Source: Gracilaria domingensis (Eukaryota > Rhodophyta > Florideophyceae > Gracilariales > Gracilariaceae). From it: a DNA stretch of 64,000 bases. Position numbers and translations under genes: made by a program. The DNA is taken from positions 309,692-373,691 of the forward strand of contig VCMS01000020.1 in NCBI GenBank assembly GCA_022539475.1, in the 5' to 3' direction. Shown in pieces: positions 42,835 to 53,562 of the stretch. Within the stretch, counting starts at the first letter, position 1; the number at the start of each line of letters is the position of its first letter. The notes under the pieces were generated by a model. That model saw nothing but the letters and a program-made list of their open reading frames with translations, was not told where the DNA came from and ran no database searches.

Positions 42835-43083
42835 TGATGGTCTCCTAGTGGAATGCTGGCTGCTAGCTTGCAGAGAGGTAAGGCGCGTGGAAGCGGGGTG
42901 AGTATGTCAGGTATGTCAGGAATGCTGGGGAGAGCCCCGTTTACTGTGAGTGGCCCGAGTCGCCTGTTAAGTAGGAAGCGAAAGCCGAATGCTTCAGGGG
43001 AGGTGCCGAATTCCGATATGCATCGGAGGGCAATCGGTCGGATACGTCAGTCGGATTGCCAGCTGTAGGGCTGGTCACCATCA
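42835..43083 (-). repeat. Copia 5' LTR
   Basis: 249 bp, TGATGG...CCATCA. TSD GCACG follows at 43084-43088. Directly inside it, on the minus strand, is TTCGAATGGTCCTCTTTTG, which may include the primer-binding site (TGGTCCTC); the tRNA is not identified. Confidence 0.92.
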
Positions 43084-43179
43084 GCACGGCCAGCAGTTGA
43101 TCAAATAAATTATTTGCACGATTTTTTGAGAAGTGCCAATTGCGCTGCGCATCCGATGACCTTCCTGCAGTCCTCCTGG

Positions 43180-43215
43180 ACACGTGTTAAGTCCGCGCGC
43201 GGACCAGACACGTGT
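43180..43215. repeat. Gypsy hairpin unit 3
   Basis: ACACGTGTTAAGTCCGCGCG and the mirrored GGACCAGACACGTGT form the same hairpin as at 36901 and 37008. It is separated from them by the copia insertion. Confidence 0.65.
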
Positions 43216-43894
43216 ATCTGCGTAAATCCAGTTGCGGTTGACAATATTCGATACCCGAAGACGGCAACCAAGCCCGGAGGTGACCGGAGATCGATATCAT
43301 TGCATCATGCGGATGCAGTAGACACCGCACCAGCGTGCATGAATCAATCGAAGTACGAGCGACCAACCGCAACAAAAGTTGAACTCCGGCTACAGTAGCA
43401 TTCCGGCAGGGGCGACAACGAACAGTCGGTGTTGCAAGTAACAAACAAGATGATGCGCACGGAAAAGTGGCATCCTTCTCATAGAGAAAAACCATGTCTG
43501 AGGCTCATCAACGGGGTGATGAACCGGAAAGCTGGATAGAAAACCAATCAGGGTAATAGGTTCGAAAAACGAAGGTACGCGATTAGATACGACCAAATCG
43601 GAATCCGACCGCGAAAATGGGAGCATCCACGTGACCTCACCGGTGTGAGAGACACATATCAAACTCTTTCTTCATAACTTCACTTCTGAATACTAAGTCC
43701 TCTCCATAAAGTGTTCATTCCTCAGCCGAGGCTTCATATACCTCTTCCTAGTATTCTTCTTCTTCTCCTCTTCCTCAGAGCATTACTTCTACTTGTTCAA
43801 CTCTTCTCTCCACGAGAGTATCTCAAAGAATTCATTTCGGTACTGTACTCTTCTGGAGGTCGTTTTGTTTCCTCTAGAGATATTCATCGTCTAC

Positions 43895-44977
43895 CTAGGG
43901 TAGGTGGCACGATCGTGCAACACACTTAGTAACGTCTCCGTCATAGGTGACGTGTAAGTACCCGAACATTGCTCGGTGCAAGTTAGGTGGGAGCGTGGTA
44001 TCCGTGCGTCGGTGATACTGCACGATTTTAGATCGGGGTAAATGTTCCACCGGTTCATCCGTGTCTTTGAACGGTTGATAGCTGAACCAACGGACTTGGT
44101 ACTGCCTATACCGCTTCGGGTGCCAGCTATGTCCCACAATGTGATCGATGACGAACTCCTTCGAGTAAACGCCTCTTGTCTCGTCACCTTCTGAAGTGTC
44201 TTCAACGGGCTTTCGCGACGAATCCCCTAACGGGAGAGCATCACAAGTGTCCTGAGACGGCGGCGCTTCCAGCGATTGAGTTGTACCCCTTCCAGAAAAG
44301 TCGCGATGCTTTGTGGAAAGTTGTGCATCTCTCGAAGAGTTCTGTGCGACAGCGGCCGACTGTAGCGCGTCCTTAGCGACTTCATCACGAGACAACGGGT
44401 GATCCTTCCCATTGTCAATAGTGTCCGTGACAATCACGTCTTCAACGGTATCCTGAGGCGATTCTGTCACAACCTCTTTACTTCTCCGTGAATCATGGGA
44501 CGACTGCGACGGTAGCGACACCAGTGATTCCTCTTCCGCGACACGGCGTGACTCCCCTTCCCCCTTCTTAGGTGGAGCGTTACGGGAAGCAGTCATCACG
44601 TCAGTTGACGGCACGATAGACGATTTGAAACGCGATTTCACGTGCGGTGTAGAATGCAAGGATTCGGTCTGCGACGATATAATCGGTACCTTTGCGAGCC
44701 TCCGTCTTGGGTGACGGAGTCCCACAGTGGATGTAACATTTTGCGATGATCTTTCTCGGTTCTGCTCCGGTCCAACTTCGTGCTGTGTATCCGAGGCGAC
44801 TTCCGTGTGAACGGTGGGACCTTGAACAACGCGAACGCGGGAAAAGCGCTCATGAGCGTCACCAACTTCCAGTACAACAGTGTCTGTATCCACGCTGATA
44901 ATGCGATAGGGGCCATCGGCGATGGATGAAAGTTTGTGTCGCTTCTCCCTCCCCAGGTTGTAATACTCTTTCCTCAC
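43895..44977 (-). pseudogene. Gypsy integrase C-terminal region with chromodomain
   Basis: A 360-codon frame starts MRKEYYNLGREKRHKLSS, the integrase C-terminal SH3-like part (GPYRIISVDTDTVVLEV). It continues through a long Ser/Thr/acidic linker and ends in a chromodomain: KEFVIDHIVGHSWHPKRYRQ, YQVRWFSYQPFKDTDEPVEH, LPRSKIVQYHRR. The aromatic positions are partly changed (DTDEP where DTWEP is usual). Chromodomains in this position are thought to direct integration to heterochromatin. This frame itself is unbroken. Confidence 0.85.
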
Positions 44978-45163
44978 AAAAGCGACTTATCCCACCTGTA
45001 GTGGCGGTAGTGGTCTCCTTACTCGGGCGTCAAAGTTCCGCTTATAAGCTAGTTGTGCCTTAGCCATTGACGACCGCGCAACATGTACTATGGTAGTTAA
45101 CCACCGTTTACATTGCAGGTAGTGATCCCGTACGGACAGTAGCGTATCCAGCTTAGCTGATGG

Positions 45164-46399
45164 TTAAACGGAAACTGGTGAGGATGTCCTTGAGAGCACG
45201 AGCTCAAAGGGCGATAACCCAGTTATTCTTTGAACTTGCGTATTGTACGCATACGTCAGCGCATCCGTGAAAAAGTCCCATGTCGTAGGGTGTTCAACGG
45301 TGTAAGCCCGCAATGCGGAGAGCAGTGTACGGTTAAAACGTTCGACTTGCCCATTACATTGGGGATGATACGTCGTCGTGAAGATGTTCTTCACGTCGAG
45401 TATACGACAGACGTCCTGTAAGAATTGCGCAGTGAAATGCGGTCCGTTATCGGATAGTAGGTTGACAGGGGGACCGTAGATCATCACTCAATGGCGAACA
45501 AATGTTTCCGCTACTGCGCGTGATGTAATCTTCTTCAACGGAACTGTCCGCACTAGCTTCCAGAATCGATCCGTAATGACGAGTAGATAACGATTTCCTC
45601 GGGCTGTACGCAAAAACACACCGAGTATGTTGATGGCAATAAACTCAAGAGGCGCCCGTGCGCGGAAAAAGGTTAGTTTCTTGGCATGGCGGCGGAGTTT
45701 AACGCGTTCACGGGCACAGTGTGTACACGCCTTGATGGTGGTATAACAATCTAGGGCTAATGCGGGCCAGTAGGAATCTCGACGTAACGTCATGTACAAC
45801 TTCCTGGCACCAGGGTGGGCGGCTAGCCTAGAGAAGTGTGACACATGAAGTACCCTTGACTGCAAAGAGTGAGGAAATACAATCTGTGGAGAAGGACGCA
45901 CAACTCGAAGAAGATAACCTTGCGTATTGACACCGAACGGGATGTTAGCACCACCATTAATTTGGGCACGTATCTTCGTACAGAATGGGTCTGCCTGCTG
46001 CTCCCACACCATCTCCTCTCGAGGGATGGGGACAAACGTTCCGGATTCCGGTTCTTCACCGTCTGCGACGAGTAGGTCATCACAGATGTCATCCAAGACA
46101 ATGACGTAGTCTTCTCCACCCTCTTGCAGGAGGAAACAGGGGATATCTTCGTCATCTTCATCGACCGGTAGCGCCTCACCTTCCGTTTCTAAGCGTGAAA
46201 GGGCATCCGCTTGGGCGTTTAGAGAACCCTTCTCATAGGCGACTTCGTAATCAAACTCGGCTAACCGGAGACGCCAGCGCATCAGGCGACCGGAGGGTTC
46301 CGTGATTGACGTCAACCAACGCAATGAGAAGTGATCCGTATTGACGGTAAAGTGTACACCCATAAGATATGGTCGTAACGTCTGCAAAGCCCATACCAT
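45164..46399 (-). pseudogene. Gypsy RNase H 3' part and integrase
   Basis: From 46399 the frame encodes the end of RNase H (FTVNTDHFSLRWLTSITEPS, YEKGSLNAQADALSRLE). The integrase zinc finger follows (HVSHFSRLAAHPGARKLY with CTHCARER). The integrase core begins at FIAINILGVF, where the first Asp appears as Asn. One stop at 45485-45487 separates it from 45164-45484 in the same frame. That part carries NLLSDNGPHFTAQFLQD and YHPQCNGQVERFNRTLLSAL with the second Asp and the Glu. Confidence 0.85.
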
Positions 46400-46459
46400 G
46401 GCGAGACACTCGTTCTCGGATACCGAGTAATGCCGCTAGTGAACATTGAGCGTGCGAGA

Positions 46460-47855
46460 TCAATAACCAATTGGTTTGCGTTCCCCTTCCGGTGTAGTCT
46501 GAAAGAGAGCACAGCCAATCTGGTAATCACTATAATTCGTATCCACGGTGTACGGTGACCCTTTCTTTGCTAACGACAACACGGGTGCCGTGCTAACTGC
46601 CTCCTTGACAGAGTTGAAAGCTTCCACATGCGTGGGAGCAAGGGGTCCCAGTTTTGGTGTTTGTCTCTTCTTAAGGAGTTTTTTGAGAGGCCTTGCGATC
46701 TTCGCGAAGCGAGGAATGAACCGTAGACGTAGCAAAGTCCTAGAAGGGAGCGGAGCTCTGTTTGGGTAGTAGGAGCCTTCGCCACTTTGAGGGACTTCAC
46801 GCGAGCTTCCTCGATCAGCAACCGTCCAGGACGTATGACATGTCCCAGATACTTGACTGAATCAGTGAAGAATTCGCATTTATTCAACTTGAGTGTGATA
46901 CCAGCGTCGCGGAGAGTGGCCATGATTTCTCGAATGTGTTTGAGGTGATCTCCCAAACTATTGGAGAAGACGATGATATCATCGAGATAAAAGAAGCAAC
47001 TCCGCCATTTGAAACGAGCCATTAGGATGTCCTAGGCACGCTGTAAAGTATCAGGAACGTTCGATAACCCGAATGTCATACGCTTGAAGCGGTACAAACC
47101 TGAATGACAGACAAATGCGGTTTTATCACGGTCCTCCGGCCTGACTGGAACCTGCCAGCATCCAATGTGGGGAACACCGTAGCATCGCCAATCGATTCAA
47201 TGTACTCGTCCATACGAGGTATGGGGTACAAGTCCTTGACAGTGACATCATTTAACTCACGATACGCGATACAAAAGCGCCAGTACCCATCAAGTTTCGG
47301 AGCCAGTACAACTGGGGATGCCCATGGCGATTGAGTCGGTTCTATCACGACAGCTCGGAGCATCTTGTTGACCTGAAACTCCTCTTCTTCCCGAGCCTTT
47401 GCACCTGCTCTGTAAGGGTGCTGAGCAATCGGCTTAGTCTCCGGTAGCAAATCAATTCGGTGTTCCGTGGTTGATACCTCTCCGAGGGAACCATCCCACA
47501 TCGGTGTAAACTCTCGTAACATATCACGCAACTTCTCGCGGTTTGAATCCGGTACATGGCCGAGATCTAACTCGTCTTGTTCCTTAACAAGATCAAGGGT
47601 ATCATAACTCGTAGTAATGGTCGTAACTTCAGAATCATTCGTGGTGTGAACTGTGTCTAACGGGTTCGGCGCATACAGGCGCGGTGATTTCCCATCCCCC
47701 TCCTCAGAGTGAGACTCGAAAGATGTTTCTTCGGCAATCCCGAGCATCTCGGCGGCAGTCACCTTTGTAGGGATAAGCGCCGTCGGTTGCGGTAGTAGAG
47801 ACCAAATTACTTGGTTCTTCACTAGATACTGGGGCTTCTTGCCAAAGTTAGCCAC
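46460..47855 (-). pseudogene. Gypsy reverse transcriptase and RNase H 5' part
   Basis: 47855-47076 covers HRIDLLPETKPIAQHPYRAG, SPWASPVVLAPKLDGYWRFC and LYPIPRMDEYIESI, then loses frame near 47160 at TLDAG. An in-frame TAG follows near 47033. 47022 onward carries the active-site box CFFYLDDIIVFSNSLGDHLK and LNKCEFFTDSVKYLGHVI. The last frame (46735-46460) has the linker to RNase H with SPYTVDTNYSDYQIGCAL. Breaks prevent a single product. Confidence 0.85.
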
Positions 47856-48685
47856 AAAACCCTGAAAGGGTGACCATCATAGATCTGCACTACTCCGTTC
47901 TCCAATGCAACTGGATACCTCTCATAGAGTAAGTTCAGTGGTTGAACAACCCGCGAATCACGCGGAGCAGCAGTAACTTCAACCCATACTTGGGACTCGA
48001 GCGGAATAGAGGTAGCACGCGCGATGCGGAGTTTTGGCGACTCCTTCGGAAGTATGGAATCCTGCAACGGGGCAGGTAACGGAACCAGCTTTTCTGAGGC
48101 CCTCCGCAGAGAGCGGCGAATAATCGGCACAATAGATCCATCTTCCATGGTTACCTCTCGTGCACGCGGCTTGATGGCTTCATATCTGTCACAGAAGTCA
48201 CAGCCTAGAATGAGAGGGGCAGCGAGCGTCATGCAGACGATGAATGAGACCTGCTCGATGCAGTTACCAATCCTGACAATGAGTCAAACCATTCCAGCCG
48301 TTCGTAACGGGTTATTATTTGCATCTGCCACGTCCATGATGGGTTCTTGACGAACTCGACAACGGATTTCCGGCGGTAGTAACGACTCAACAATGAAGTT
48401 GGGGCCGGCACCTGTATCCAAGACAGAGAGATGACGCACCATATACTGGGTGGATAGGCCAAGGTCAGCAAAGATCTTGTAGTTTCGCTTGGCCATTACC
48501 ATGAATCGACCCGGGATCCGGTTGTTCCTGAACCGTATCCATGGGCGACGCAACACCCTAATGGTGGTAAAGTCCACGTCTAAGACGGTCTGTTTCTTCG
48601 AAAGAATTCTGACCCGGGAGCCAGGCGGTGACGCCTCGGGCGCCGTAGACCTCACCTCAGGCGCCCTTCCATCGGAGGCTCCCAT
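47822..48685 (-). pseudogene. Gypsy aspartic protease region
   Basis: The frame holds HLSVLDTGAGPNFIVESLLP with an intact DTGA active site. After one stop near 48285 it continues in the same frame with LAAPLILGCDFCDRYEAI, the ILG-D C-terminal motif of retroelement proteases. It passes into reverse transcriptase by a frame change near 47830. Confidence 0.8.
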
Positions 48686-48989
48686 AAACTGATACTCAGT
48701 TTAACTGAGTTCCATCCGTTATAATGAGAACGGCGTCCTGTTCGACAGGGACCTTCGCAGATTCCTGCAGAACAGCGACAGAACTACCCGCAGCCGCGGT
48801 GACCGCCCGGGGATTGAACCGGTGAAGCTTTGACCTGGTTCGAACCAGAGTGCAGTAACGCAGCTATTTCCGCTGCAGAAATCCTCCTAGGAAGCTCGGT
48901 CTTCGCCCGCAGATAAGCGGTTACTGGTACTGACGCCTGCTCGGCAGGGGTCAGCGCTTCGAAATTAGCCACAACTGTCGGCATTTCTC

Positions 48990-50783
48990 TCATTGAGAGT
49001 TGCAGTTCGGAGCTGCATGACCGTGGTTGTAACATATGAAACAGATCAGTGGGGGTCTACCGGAACTCCGTGAGTATTGCATATTCACCGATCGCGGGTC
49101 TACCCAACCAGGTCGCTGGTAACGACTACCTGAATAAGGTACTTGTGGGCCGCGAACGCGTGGACGGTCTGCATAAAGTTGCGCATCTTCGGTCTTCGAC
49201 GAGGCTTCCGATGTGGAAGGCAACTACGTAGTCGCGAAAGAATCCAGGTCCACTTGCGCGAAGTGCAAATTATCCACTTCGTGGGCAGTATAATCCTGCG
49301 GAAGCAGTGAAGCCGATGAAGACTCTCTTTCGGGGTGAAGCGCCTTCGATGAAACTCGGTGGCCGGTGCGAAAGCGCAGTGCGTCGCCTTCCGCTTTCGC
49401 GTACTGGACGAACTCCAGATAGGTAGTCTTCCTCCGGTCTTCCCGTCGTTGGGCCACCAAAGTGCAAATAGCTGCATTCAATCCGTTAATGAACACAGTA
49501 CAACGCTCATTATCGGAATAAACGTTACCGCTTCTGCGGAAGACTTTGTTCAATCGAACTGAAAATTCAGTCTCCGATTCCTTCGGGCGTTGCTTCGTCT
49601 CTCGCAGCGCGGTAATAGCCTCCTCGATTGCAATCCCCGTCGCATACGAGCGTAGCAAGTACTGCACGGCCTCGGGCCAGCAGGTAACCCCTCCTTCAGA
49701 GGCACGTGAGGAACCTCTCACAGAGTTGAACTGGTCTTCAGCGAGTCCAAGTAGGAAATGCGGTAGCGCGACATAAGCTTGCCCTTCACTCATGCCGAGG
49801 ATGCCAGCTTCCGCTACAAAGCGTGAAAGAAAATCCAGCACCAAGATTGGGTCCTCTCTAGTAAAGAACTGGTTTCGAAATGTGAGAGACATGCGCCTGA
49901 TACAATCCTTCACTTTACCCGTACCTCGGGGTGTACGATCCAAACTGCAATCTTCCAAACGGTAGTACCGTTAAGACAGAAACCTTCTGTATAAGGGATT
50001 CGTAGGCTTCAGCTCCTTCAAACCGGAGTGCTTCCTCCCCTTCTCTCTGCTGCGAATCTCACCGCTGGTGCATGAAGATGGACGCGAGCGCGAGGCGCGC
50101 CCGCGACGTGCACCATCAACTGATGAGTCCAACGAAGAATATTCCGCTGAGCGGTTTGAAAGATCAGAAGACTCGGAACGAGTCCGAATCATATTCGGCA
50201 ACATTCCTCTTCTTAGAGCGGTGCTTCCTGGAATTGGGGTCACGTATCAGACGAGACCTACCCGCGATTTCGGCAGCGGGGCCATCATCCTTGCGGATGG
50301 TGGCTTCCAATATCTCAAGACGGCCAAGAATCCGAATGAATTTCGTGTCCACCTCCTCGGTAAAACCGGGATATCCTTGAAGTACCTCTAAAAAGGAGAG
50401 TTGACATCCTTCCGTAAAATACGTAGATCATCAGAGATATCTCCAGTGAGGGTAGCGTCAACCTTCACACGAAGTTTGTCGACTTCGAAAACTCGTGCAG
50501 CATGGGAGCTACACATGACTGCGTTCTGAGCCTCAAGCACATGAACTTGAGCCTCCAACTCGATTTCGAGCGCATCTTTCGCCGCAGCAGCGGGTTTAGG
50601 ACCCTCCAAAGGAGCAGATAAAGGCCCAGCTACTGGGACGTCCGACGACTTAGGCGATTGCTTCCGGCCTTTCCGATTCTTCTCAACTCCAACAGGAGGC
50701 TCTGGAACAGACCGCGAACGCGGAGGTAGACCTGAGCCAACCGACCGAGCCTCAGAGGGACTCGAGCGTTTGCCGGAACCCAT
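48990..50783 (-). pseudogene. Gypsy gag with intact zinc knuckle, broken by stops in one frame
   Basis: ATG at 50783 (MGSGKRSSPSEARSVGSGLP) starts a frame that continues, interrupted only by stop codons (near 50388, 50244, 49960-49971 and 49224), to about 48990. Recognisable parts are an Ala/Glu coiled-coil N-terminus, a capsid-like region (FLSRFVAEAGILGMSEGQAY, FSVRLNKVFRRSG) and an arginine-rich linker. A complete C-x2-C-x4-H-x4-C knuckle reads CFICYNHGHAAPNC. Decay by nonsense without frameshift is notable beside the frame-shifted pol. Confidence 0.8.
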
Positions 50784-51221
50784 CCGTGACAGGGAGAAAA
50801 GGCGAGAGAACTGGGAACAACCAAGCGAACAAACAAATTAACCTCGAATGAGTGTAGCGTTCTCACACGAGTGACGGTAACCGACAAATCGGGCGAACAA
50901 ACCGTACCCACGGGAACAACCGTAAAAGGAATGAAGGTAGTTCGACCAGATTGCTGGGATAAGTTCAAAACCCAAACCGGGTGAAAAAAACCGTACCGGC
51001 GGGAACCACACACTACGAAAATAGGTAGTGCACCCGGTAACGAGCCGTGCCCAAACAACAACCCAAAAATAGTAAAACGAAACCAACTCGACGTCAAGCA
51101 GGTGACGAATTCCAGTAACCACTGTGAATGTTCACCATACCCAGAAACGAACCGACAAACCGGAAATTGATCAGAAAACCAGCTTGCTGGATCAACACGA
51201 CTTCTAAGTCGGGAGACCAAT

Positions 51222-51966
51222 TGTTGTGCAAAACCCAGCGATGGGAGAAGAAACGAAAGGTGTTCGGAGCCTTCCCTCTTCGAGGTGAACACACCGATAA
51301 AGACCCTCTCAGGGTGATCGCATTAGCTGGGTGTAAGACCGGGGATCACCGTCACGACACGCGTAGAGAGCGGTAGAACAGAGAAGACGCGCTAGGCGGT
51401 AAAGACCACGACACAGGGTGGGATGAAGCGTCACGTGAGTGAGACGCGGTACGCACTAGAGCGGCGACGGCACACGGTAGCGGAAATAAGCCACGCGAGT
51501 GGGTCGGCATAAAAACTGAATGCACCTGTATGCGGCAAAGCAATATCTGTGGAACAGAGACCAACAAATGAAAACACGCACCGAAAGAACGACGCAAGAG
51601 CGAAAGGAGTGTTCTAGATGCCGCGAGGTGGATAAAAATCCGTACGCAAGGCGACAGCTCTTCAGAAGGAGTGTACTGATCACCAAGGGTGAAAAGTTAG
51701 AGCCAAACACTCGGTTCGTTCCTCTACATCCCCGACAATGAGTGCAGCTTAACCTGCTAAGTAGTGTAGAGTGCCACTGTCAAGTCTGCAACCGAGCTAA
51801 CTAAAATAAATATCTAGAATATCCCCAAGTTGGGTGTCAGCCATCCATACACGTGTGTCACCATCCCGTATTGCTATGTTATCTCTTCCAACGTCCCTGA
51901 CCTCTACTGCACTACAGCTACGTGTAAATAACCGTAAAAGCGAGCATATACCGCATAAGCACTACA
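51222..51966 (-). repeat. Gypsy 5' LTR
   Basis: 745 bp, running GCACTACA (outer end at 51966) to TGTTGTGC (inner end at 51222) on the plus strand. AGCAT target duplication lies at 51967-51971. The inner end is followed by the probable primer-binding site at about 51204-51219. Confidence 0.88.
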
Positions 51967-51971
51967 AGCAT

Positions 51972-52478
51972 CTTCCTGATTATCACGCGATTTCGCGTTG
52001 CTCTACAACATGCAACGCACTACAAAAAGTACTTTCTTTTGAAGGACTTCCCACCAGTGCAGAGGGTTCCAAAAAACTTTCGGATGGATACAAAACGCTG
52101 AGAAGACAACCGAGTCCGTTAACCGGTTGTATAATGGCGCTTGATGGAATTCTGATCCGAATTGCTAAGCCGGCGAAACAGTACAACCCAGCATCGTTTT
52201 TACTAGGAAAATTTACTACGGTCTCTCAGTTCCAGCCATGGTTTCGTTTGACGCTAAGTTTGTTTGCGCGTTTATCAAATGTGTTGGATCTACTCACGAC
52301 TCTCTATATCATAGTGTTTCAGAGCTCGGTCGTTATTTGGAGAAGTACGGATTGCCATGTGGTTACTGGATTGCTGGGGACGAAGCATATATATGCATGA
52401 ACGTTCTTCTTACGCCTGTACCTTTGTCAAGAGCATCATTGGAAGAAGATGCTTTTAAGATTTTTTGCCTTCGTTGCT
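51972..52478 (+). pseudogene. Harbinger-type transposase fragment truncated by the gypsy insertion
   Basis: Directly after the AGCAT duplication the frame reads LPDYHAISRCSTTCNALQKV, LSFEGLPTSAEGSKKLSDG and GCIMALDGILIRIAKPAKQY with the first catalytic Asp. After a one-base frame change near 52210 (one A missing from an A run would explain it) it continues SVPAMVSFDAKFVCAFIKCV, GSTHDSLYHSVSELGRYLEK and WIAGDEAYICMNVLLTP with the second Asp. The N-terminus is absent and the C-terminal Glu region is missing. A Myb-like gene lies convergently next to it, the usual Harbinger gene pair. Confidence 0.75.
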
Positions 52479-53038
52479 GATCTGCGTAGAACAAGCATTT
52501 GGACGGCTTGTGTCGAAGTGGAAAATTTTAAAGACCGAGCCTGCATTTCTGCTTCCACATCTGTGGCCTCTCCGAGATTCTCATTAGCATCTAGATCCTC
52601 AGATGGAGCAAGGCTCTCTTTCTCGTTCTCTATTTCTACGTCCTCTTTACCGTCCGAAATTTCCATTCGTTCCCAAAGAGCATGAGCAACTCGTTTTGCT
52701 TTCACTACCTCGGGAAGGCAGAGCGGAGATCCGGTTGCAACCGGGGTACATTGCAGATTGTTAAACTTTCGGCGAATTGAATCTGCAGATCTACCCGTTT
52801 CTGGGTATGTTTTTCGATGCCGAGTCGCCACTGCATCCCACTCGTTAGGACCGATGGGCAATATGTCCTCAATGCCCTTTAGAAAATGAAGGCATTCGGC
52901 ACTAGTGAAGCCTAGTCCACGGCGGTTCCGTGTGGTGGATTTTGCCCTCACACTACCATTCGAAACCGTACTGCTTTCTCCTACACGATTTGCGGGACCA
53001 GATCGTAAGATGCTGCGCGTGTTACCAGGAACTCTCAC
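52436..53038 (-). CDS. Myb/SANT-like protein, probable Harbinger partner
   Basis: About 200 codons. No ATG precedes the domain in frame, so the true start may lie beyond a frameshift; 53038 is a GTG. The core is GFTSAECLHFLKGIEDILPI, GPNEWDAVATRHRKTYPETG, RSADSIRRKFNNLQ and LCLPEVVKAKRVAHALWERM. This is a Myb/SANT-like type (DUF6818-like, from memory) often found beside Harbinger transposases in algae and oomycetes. An acidic segment and a basic C-terminus follow. Its 3' end overlaps that of the transposase fragment by about 45 bp. Confidence 0.65.
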   Translation of the reverse strand: MRVPGNTRSILRSGPANRVGESSTVSNGSVRAKSTTRNRRGLGFTSAECLHFLKGIEDILPIGPNEWDAVATRHRKTYPETGRSADSIRRKFNNLQCTPVATGSPLCLPEVVKAKRVAHALWERMEISDGKEDVEIENEKESLAPSEDLDANENLGEATDVEAEMQARSLKFSTSTQAVQMLVLRRSATKAKNLKSIFFQ

Positions 53039-53562
53039 GCGAAGTGTAGCCGGCCGGGTAGAGCCTGGGGGGAACAGTTACACTTGCTTGGGCAAATTTA
53101 ATTATTTAAACGTGCACGGTGTCGGATAAGGCTTACGTCTGTGTTTCCGGAACGCTATGTAAAGAGGCTAGAATGCTATTTTGTGGATTGAATCGTTAAA
53201 AAATGTGCAAAGAATTGAATGTACGGCTATGTGCAAGCCAAAAAAAAAAATTTTTGGATACCATACTTTCATTTATTCAAGCAATACTACACAATTTGTA
53301 GAATGAGTGAAAGCGGACATAATTGCTAGTTCACCTCCATGACATGAAAGTTTTTGTACCTAGTATACCCAGACGGATTAGGTGGTAGCTCGATCTGGAA
53401 GCTACCAACGGCACTTGCATACTTGTCGATTGCAAATAAACACAAATAATGAATCTAAACTAACTCTGGCTAGTACAACATTCATGAAATGGTAGTTGCG
53501 CACATCCATTCCCCCACCGCTTTTCTACCTCCATCAACCCGGCAACTACTGTATCACCTCAA
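53039..53562. other. AT-rich spacer, no gene seen
   Basis: Contains a poly-A/T run near 53240. It separates the Harbinger remnant from the CT-skewed gene block that follows. Confidence 0.45.

Larger units (their letters stand above)
37073..43083 (-). mobile_element. Ty1/copia LTR retrotransposon, complete, inserted in the gypsy element
   Basis: LTRs at 37073-37320 (3') and 42835-43083 (5') begin TGATGG and end CCATCA. They differ by about ten substitutions and one indel. GCACG flanks the element on both sides (37068-37072, 43084-43088). Internal order on the minus strand is gag, protease, integrase, reverse transcriptase, RNase H, which is the copia order. Coding is degenerate: the protease active site reads INSGAS rather than DSGA, the zinc knuckle has lost two ligands, and frames change several times. 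Insertion is inside the 3' non-coding region of the gypsy element, so this copy is younger than the gypsy insertion. Confidence 0.92.
35726..51966 (-). mobile_element. Ty3/gypsy chromovirus-type LTR retrotransposon, with nested copia
   Basis: LTRs lie at 35726-36478 (3') and 51222-51966 (5'). They begin TGTAGTGC and end GCACAACA in element orientation; the 3' copy ends GCACAATA by mutation. AGCAT flanks both outer ends (35721-35725, 51967-51971), a clean 5-bp target duplication. Beside the 5' LTR is TGGTCTCCCGACTTAG, a likely primer-binding site two bases inside. Beside the 3' LTR is AGGAGAGGGATG, a polypurine tract. Order on the minus strand: gag with zinc knuckle, aspartic protease, reverse transcriptase, RNase H, integrase, chromodomain. 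That order defines Ty3/gypsy, and the chromodomain defines chromoviruses. Without the inserted copia the element is about 10.2 kb. Coding is broken by stops and frameshifts. Confidence 0.9.
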
